The notes beneath the pieces are model-generated. The model ran no database searches. It was given only the letters and a program-made list of their open reading frames with translations, and was not told where the DNA came from. Positions 58,801 through 64,000 of a stretch of 64,000 nt of DNA are shown in pieces. How positions within the stretch are numbered: the first letter of the stretch is position 1; each line of letters begins with the position of its first letter. The DNA is from Nematostella vectensis. Taxonomy: Eukaryota; Cnidaria; Anthozoa; Actiniaria; Edwardsiidae. The stretch lies in NCBI RefSeq assembly GCF_932526225.1, contig NC_064035.1, positions 11,893,296-11,957,295 on the forward strand, written 5' to 3'. A program made the translations under genes and the position numbers.

Positions 58801-59634
58801 CGACGACAATGTCAAGAAAGATCATCTGAGGAGTGCTGGAAACGCGCTGGAAAAACCAAGCATGTAGAGCTAATAAGGGTTGAGATCCGACCGATCTCTT
58901 GGGATCGATGTTTTAACCAAAGGTAGACGAGTTGACTTACGCGATACTCGTGATCGCAGGAATATGATACATCTCTTGCTCTTGAGGAATATCATCTTGA
59001 AGAATATCATTACTCCTAGGTACTATAAAAGATTGTGGTATATTTGCTCAGATATCCAATAGATAATTACTTCATATTTAAATGACCTATTCATTAGACT
59101 AAATTAAGTCCAGATAGTTAATTTTGGTTATTACACTGATCGGGAGATTTCGGAACGATTAATTTTTATTACTGCAATTTTTTTTTTCTTTCCAGAAAAG
59201 AATTCATGCTGTTTCCATCAAAGCGATACTAGCCAAGTTTGATAGTTAGCCAGTCATGTTTTAGTTCAAAGTACAATCTGCTGCTTATTTGCGGTAATGT
59301 CGCAAGTAACTGGTGATTTTGTAGGCTATATTATTATCAGAGACAGTACCGCGACTGCGGCTCCGTTTGACAACTGGACTGGCTCTATTTTTGGAATCAT
59401 TTACGAAATTTGCCGGCATTCGTTGTTCGCTTGGACCGCGTCCGCTCGTGATGCACGTCCGCTCGTGATGCTTGAAAGTGTAGACAATAGTCAATAGTCT
59501 TCTTGACATCCACAAGGTGAAAGGGTGGCTATAGGCTCTACTACCCGATGTCGAAACGTTCTTGTAAAATAGTATTTAGGCTCTAATCATTTTTTCCAAC
59601 AGATTTCAGCTTTCGCTGCATAGCTTCGCTCACG
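55859..59634. other. Intergenic region between the GPCR and the SLC22-like gene
   Basis: This is 3.8 kb. It includes a short duplicated block cttgcaccctctctttaaaa tactca (about 58728-58780). An acceptor (ccaacag, about 59602) before the SLC22 start implies an upstream 5' UTR exon somewhere here. ORFs at 56493, 57437 and 58260 have no recognisable family. Confidence 0.45.
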
Positions 59635-62600
59635 ATGACCGGTCTATCTGTGGACGAGATGCTGGAGCGGATTGGGAGCCTGGGGCGATATCAGATTCAG
59701 CTGATTTTGGTGTTTAGTTACATGGAATGGATAAATATCGGCTTCCAAGTCATGCTGCTCACCTTTGTCGCTGCGGAACCCCCCTGGCACTGTGTGGCGA
59801 ATAGCAGCGTCTGTCAGATACCTGGGGAGCTCAAACCGGGGGATGCCAACTATAGCTTGAGGTGCAATATGTCACGGAGTGAATGGCAGTTTGGGGATCA
59901 GTTCACATCTGTTGTCACCGAGGTGTGTGGTCATAAAAGTAGGTCTATAGGGGGGACTAAATGGGAGAATGTGGAATCAAGAGAAGGGGCTTGGGGCGGG
60001 GTATCAGCACTCGAGGGGTGGGTAAAAATATAATGTGTGTGTATGGGGGGGGGGGAGTTGATCATGTGATGGACTCCACCAACTCGCAACGCTATGTTGT
60101 ATCTTTACAGTTTGACCTCGTGTGTGACAACACGGTTCTCGCTAGCGTCTCTTCATCGGTAGTGTTCGTGGGATGGTTGGCTGCGTCTCTAGTGTCCGGG
60201 GTTCTTTCCGACAAGATCGGACGCAAACCTGTGTTGTTTGTGTTTGTCTTTGCTTGCGCCTTGTTTGGGTTGATCGGGGCCTTCCCAAATGTGTACTGGT
60301 TCTTCACCGTTTGTCGATTCATGGCTGGTGTTGGAATTGGTGAGTCTAAATTTTACCTTCAGACTCTTTATCCTTCCACCGAGATCGTAATACTTCCCTT
60401 TTTTGTTGTATTTGCGTATAAAACTTGCCGTATAAAAACTAAGAAAGGTGTTCTACATTTCATGCGACTTGAAATTCACAGATGGGTGTTTATTTTTTTT
60501 GTGTGGGTGTGATAATTTTGGTTTTAACGAATTTTGCTTTTAACAAAGTAATTTAACGGTATACCTAACCACCATACTTTCACTAGAGCACTATGTCTTT
60601 CAGCATGTTTATTCATTATTGATGGAATATCTTACCAGTATAGTCTATAATACCATAATTATGGTACACATGAATAATGTCCTTCACTAGGTGGATGTGG
60701 TATGCCTTTGTTCGTTCTTGCGACGGAGTTTGTCGGGGTTAAACACAGACACGTGGCGGGCACCTCCCTGTGGTACTCATGGACGCTGTCCCTCATGTCT
60801 TTGTCGGGAATCGCGTACCTAGTGCGAGACTGGAGAACGCTATCCATCATTTGCGCCGCCCCTGGGATCCCTGTGTTGCTAGCTTGGTGGTACGTGAGAA
60901 ATCCTATTGGCTTGGTTATAATTGTTTTAGCAATTTACGCACAATCTGTCATTCGTGATAGGAACGCACCAGCGCGTTTTATGTATTTTGTTTTGCTTGT
61001 TTGTTCTTTATAGAGAACATTTTTTATTGAAATAGAGCCAGGGAAATATACGGTAGGAAGTCGCATGGGGCGTATGGCTATAGACAAAGGTCAAACATCA
61101 GGCAATGACAAACTACTGGATTACAAACATTTTATCTATCCCGAAGTAAAAAAAGTACCTCTTTTCGTAGCTGCATTTGCCTGAAAATGAGGTTTTTCTT
61201 TATCATTATTATTCTACCCTTCAGGCTTGTCCCGGAGTCTGCTCGCTATCTCATCCTGAAAGGAAAGATGATGGAAACAGAGAAAATCATGCGGAAAATA
61301 GCTCACACCAATCGTAAACCATACCCGGGGGAAGCGCTTTCCGACCCAACGGCACAAGGTGAACAGAAAATGGGCGACGTAAGGGATCTGTTCCGAACCA
61401 AGCGGATGGCACATCGAACTATTGTCTCTTGGTATTCGTGGTGAGCTAATGATAAAGAGGGGGGAGGCGTGGGTAGGGCATGGCATGGCACATCGAACCC
61501 TGGTATCATGGTATTCATGGTGAGCTGATGATAGAGAGGGGGGAGGGGTGGGTAGGGCATTGAACATCGCCACCCTGGTATCATGGTATTCATGCTGAGC
61601 TGATGATAGAGAGGGGGGAGGGGTGGGTAGGGCATGGAACATCGCCACCCTGGTATCATGGTATTCATGGTGAGCTGATGATAGAGAGGGGGGAGGGGTG
61701 GGTAGGGCATAGCACATCGAACCCTGGTATCTTGGTATTCATGGTGAGCTGATGATAGAGAAGGGGGAGGGGTGGGTAGGGCATGGCACATCGAACCCTG
61801 GTATCTTGGTATTCATGGTGAGCTAGCTGATGATAGAGAGGGGGGAGGGGTGGGTAGGGCATGGCACATCGAACCTTGGTATCTTGGTATTCATGGTGAG
61901 CTGATGATAGAGAGGGCGAGGGGTGGGTAGGGCATGGCACATCGAACCTTGGTATCTTGGTATTCATGGTGAGCTGATGATAGAGAGGGGGGAGGGGTGG
62001 GTAGGGCATGGAACATCGCCACCCTGGTATCTTGGTATTCATGGTGAGCTGATGATAGAGAGGGGGGAGGGGTGGGTAGGGCATGGCACATCGAACCCTG
62101 GTATCTTGGTATTCATGGTGAGCTGATGATAGAGAGGGGGGAGGGGTGGGTAGGCATAGCACATCGAACCCTGGTATCTTGGTATTCATGGTGAGCTGAT
62201 GATAGAGAGGGGGGAGGGGTGGGTAGGGCATGGCACATCGAACCCTGGTATCTTGGTATTCATGTTGAGCTGTACAGGACCTGAAATGATCCCCAAAAGT
62301 ACCCCAAGTGATCCCGGGACCCGAAACCATACCGAGGAGTCCCCGAAATCGACCTCAAGGAATTGCGGTAATGGACAAAGGGAAAGCAGAAGAAATCACT
62401 TGCAACTCTTAAAGCATAATTAAGGGTTTTAGGGTAAACCCATAAACAGAGCCCAAAACAAATACACAACTTTTCATTGCTACTGAAAGGAATACAACAT
62501 TAACATAGCACAGCCTTGCTCAGAACAACCAAACTGTTGATCTCGTTTCCGGTAAACTTCGCCCCTAAAAATCCATATTCATTTGACAACCAAACGTGTA

Positions 62601-63588
62601 TTTCACCACGAAATCCATGTTCACATGAACAAATATTTACCGACACATTTTAGGCAGCCGGTATGGCCGAGAATATGGCGGAATGACAAAAGCACACTGA
62701 GTAATGCACTCGAACAACCCTTTTACTACCGTTGCAAGATGTGGCTTTTGTTGAAAGCAATATTTATGTGAGTTTTAATTTCCTTTATGTAGTCGGCCGT
62801 ACAACCTTGCATGATATCATGATAGGCCTTTCATTCACCGAATACAAACAAACATGATGCACAAAAGTAACCTTAAGAATAACCTTGTGTTTTATCTGTG
62901 GATCGATATGGAGACTTGTTATCTATAAATGATTTATTCACACCTGGTTTCCCCATTTTCTGACTATCCACTGTATAATGATAGTTTCCTGACAACGTTA
63001 AAATGTTTCATATGTTTTTAAAACTGAAAGCCAATCCTTCCACATTTGTTTGTCCACTACTGCAATTCCTTGGGGATCGTTTTTGGTCCTAGGATCATTT
63101 CGGGTCCTGTACAAAGCTAATGATAGAGAGGGGGAGGGGTGGTAGGGCATGGCACATCGAACCCTGCTATCATGGTATTCATGGTGAGCTGATGATAGAG
63201 AGGGGGAGGGGCGTAATCTGACAAATACATTCAGAGCTTAGTATCGCTTAGTATCGCGGCTATTTTTAAATCATTAAAATTATCATTAAAATGATGAGTC
63301 TAAAAACAAGGAAAACGCCCAAGATTTATTTAAGACCTCACGTCTACAATTGCAAAGGAAAGGATTATATATTTCTTTATTTTCTTTATATTTCTTCTTT
63401 TTTTTTTGTCCGTGTTTACTTTGCTTACCAGGTGTATTTCTCTTGCTCTTTAGGTTTGTAAACGCGTTGGTTTATTATGGCGTCTCATTTGCATCGCCAT
63501 CCTTGGGTGGGAACATGTACTTCAACTTCTTTTTGACAAGTGTCATCGAAATCCCTGCAAACTACGCAGCTATTTACTCCATGGGGAA
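59635..63588 (+). CDS. SLC22-type organic ion transporter, 5' part (continues beyond window)
   Basis: Exons 59635-59922, 60111-60339, 60691-60889, 61225-61440 and 63454-63588 join in phase (0, 1, 2, 2) and leave the last exon in phase 2 at a good donor (aa/gtaaga). The start M-T-G-L-S-V-D-E-M-L-E-R-I-G-S-L-G-R-Y-Q is typical of SLC22 transporters. Then come TM1, a large extracellular loop with N-S-S, N-Y-S and N-M-S sites, and F-D-L-V-C. TM2-TM3 carry the MFS signature G-V-L-S-D-K-I-G-R-K-P. The motif L-V-P-E-S-A-R-Y-L follows TM6, then the intracellular loop, then TM7-8. The protein should be a 12-TM plasma-membrane carrier of organic cations, anions or carnitine; substrate class cannot be decided. 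Later exons lie outside the window. Confidence 0.88.
61441..62270 (+). repeat. 74-bp minisatellite carrying the 5' splice site of SLC22 exon 4 (about 11 copies)
   Basis: The unit gtgagctgatgatagagagg ggggaggggtgggtagggca tggcacatcgaaccctggta tcttggtattcatg. The second part copies the last approximately 35 bases of exon 4 (atggcacatcgaactattgt ...); the first part is the intron start. Each unit therefore holds a G/gtgagc donor junction. A remnant of the same array reappears at 63114-63211 beyond an inserted element. Confidence 0.93.
62271..63113. mobile_element. Approximately 0.84-kb inverted-repeat element inserted in the SLC22 minisatellite
   Basis: The ends tgtacaggacctgaaatgat cc and ggatcatttcgggtcctgta ca are inverse complements. 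Inner blocks (aaggaattgcggtaatggac / gtccactactgcaattcctt) also match in inverse orientation. It is flanked on both sides by the same 74-bp minisatellite, so it inserted after the array formed. Confidence 0.8.
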
Positions 63589-64000
63589 GTAAGATCGATT
63601 GTCTGCTCCATACACACTTCAAACGCAGGCCCGTACCCAGGGGGGAGGGGGTGCAGGTTGTACGAACGCACCCCCCCACACACACACAACGGCCGAAAGT
63701 CCACTTTCTTTTGTCAATAGACGTGCTATGCTATTTGTGTAGTTTGTAGACAAAACTCAAAATCATAAGCAAGATCACCTTGGTATGTAGCCAAAATCGA
63801 CAAAGAACGTCCCGTAGATACACTGCAAAGGCATAAAAAAATCCCTTTTTGTTCTTTCGGAGGTGGTTAGGTTTTTATCAGAGAACTCCTTCCCTCCCCC
63901 CCCCCCCCCCCCCCCCACCCCCTGTCCCCCAAGAAAAATCCTGGGTATGGGCCTGAAACGTGACAACACAACGACACGAGAGCGAGCTTAATCAAAACCG
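63589..64000. other. Start of the next SLC22 intron
   Basis: Intronic sequence after exon 5, with C/A-rich and long C-run stretches (about 63895-63916) flanked by cccgtacccagggggg / cctgggtatgggcctg-like inverse copies. This suggests another small inverted-repeat element at about 63628-63958. No exon seen. Confidence 0.5.

Noticed and set aside
61214-62330. Minus-strand ORFs of 162-221 aa over SLC22 exon 4 and beyond
   Set aside because: They are antisense to the 74-bp repeat and to a real exon; low complexity.

Overview
This is a eukaryotic, intron-rich, AT-rich genomic window. Animal domain architectures (TSP1, SEA, FN3, ankyrin-DHHC, SLC22, rhodopsin-like GPCR), GT-AG introns of a few hundred to several thousand bases, and abundant small inverted-repeat elements point to an early-branching metazoan. 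An anthozoan cnidarian (sea-anemone-like) is my best guess. That is an inference; no marker in the window proves the species.

Layout. (1) 1-17744, + strand: the 3' part of one very large membrane-protein gene. Joining the exons gives 2281 codons in window without a stop: 17 TSP1 repeats, a SEA domain, six FN3 domains, then a complete ionotropic-glutamate-receptor-like channel core (S1, M1, pore loop, M3, S2, M4, cytoplasmic tail). The pore carries the potassium-channel filter TTLGYGD. (2) About 18.2-20.7 kb: a long inverted-repeat element with a decayed minus-strand gene. (3) 20819-22151, +: an unrecognised 148-aa three-exon gene. (4) 23924-26478 and 27985-30447, -: two tandem myotrophin-like ankyrin genes with the same four-exon structure. 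(5) 32202-50369, +: an ankyrin-DHHC palmitoyltransferase (HIP14/ZDHHC17-13 type), whose last intron holds an approximately 8-kb 36-bp minisatellite. (6) 53947-55014, +: an intronless class A GPCR. (7) 59635 to the window end, +: the 5' part of an SLC22-type organic ion transporter.

The most unusual structural theme is minisatellites anchored on gene boundaries. In three unrelated genes (TSP1-channel at 3018, its pore region at 13509, SLC22 at 61440) a tandem array starts exactly at the 3' end of an exon. Each unit contains exon-end sequence plus the first bases of the intron, so the 5' splice site is copied about 10-40 times. In the GPCR a related array begins in the last codons and carries the stop-codon region into the 3' flank. 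Another array runs up to a 3' splice site (11841).

The genes do not form an operon or an obvious pathway. The strongest biological candidate is the chimeric adhesion-ectodomain/potassium-filter glutamate-receptor-like channel. All exon models were built by hand from splice signals, phase continuity and family resemblance; no transcript evidence was available.
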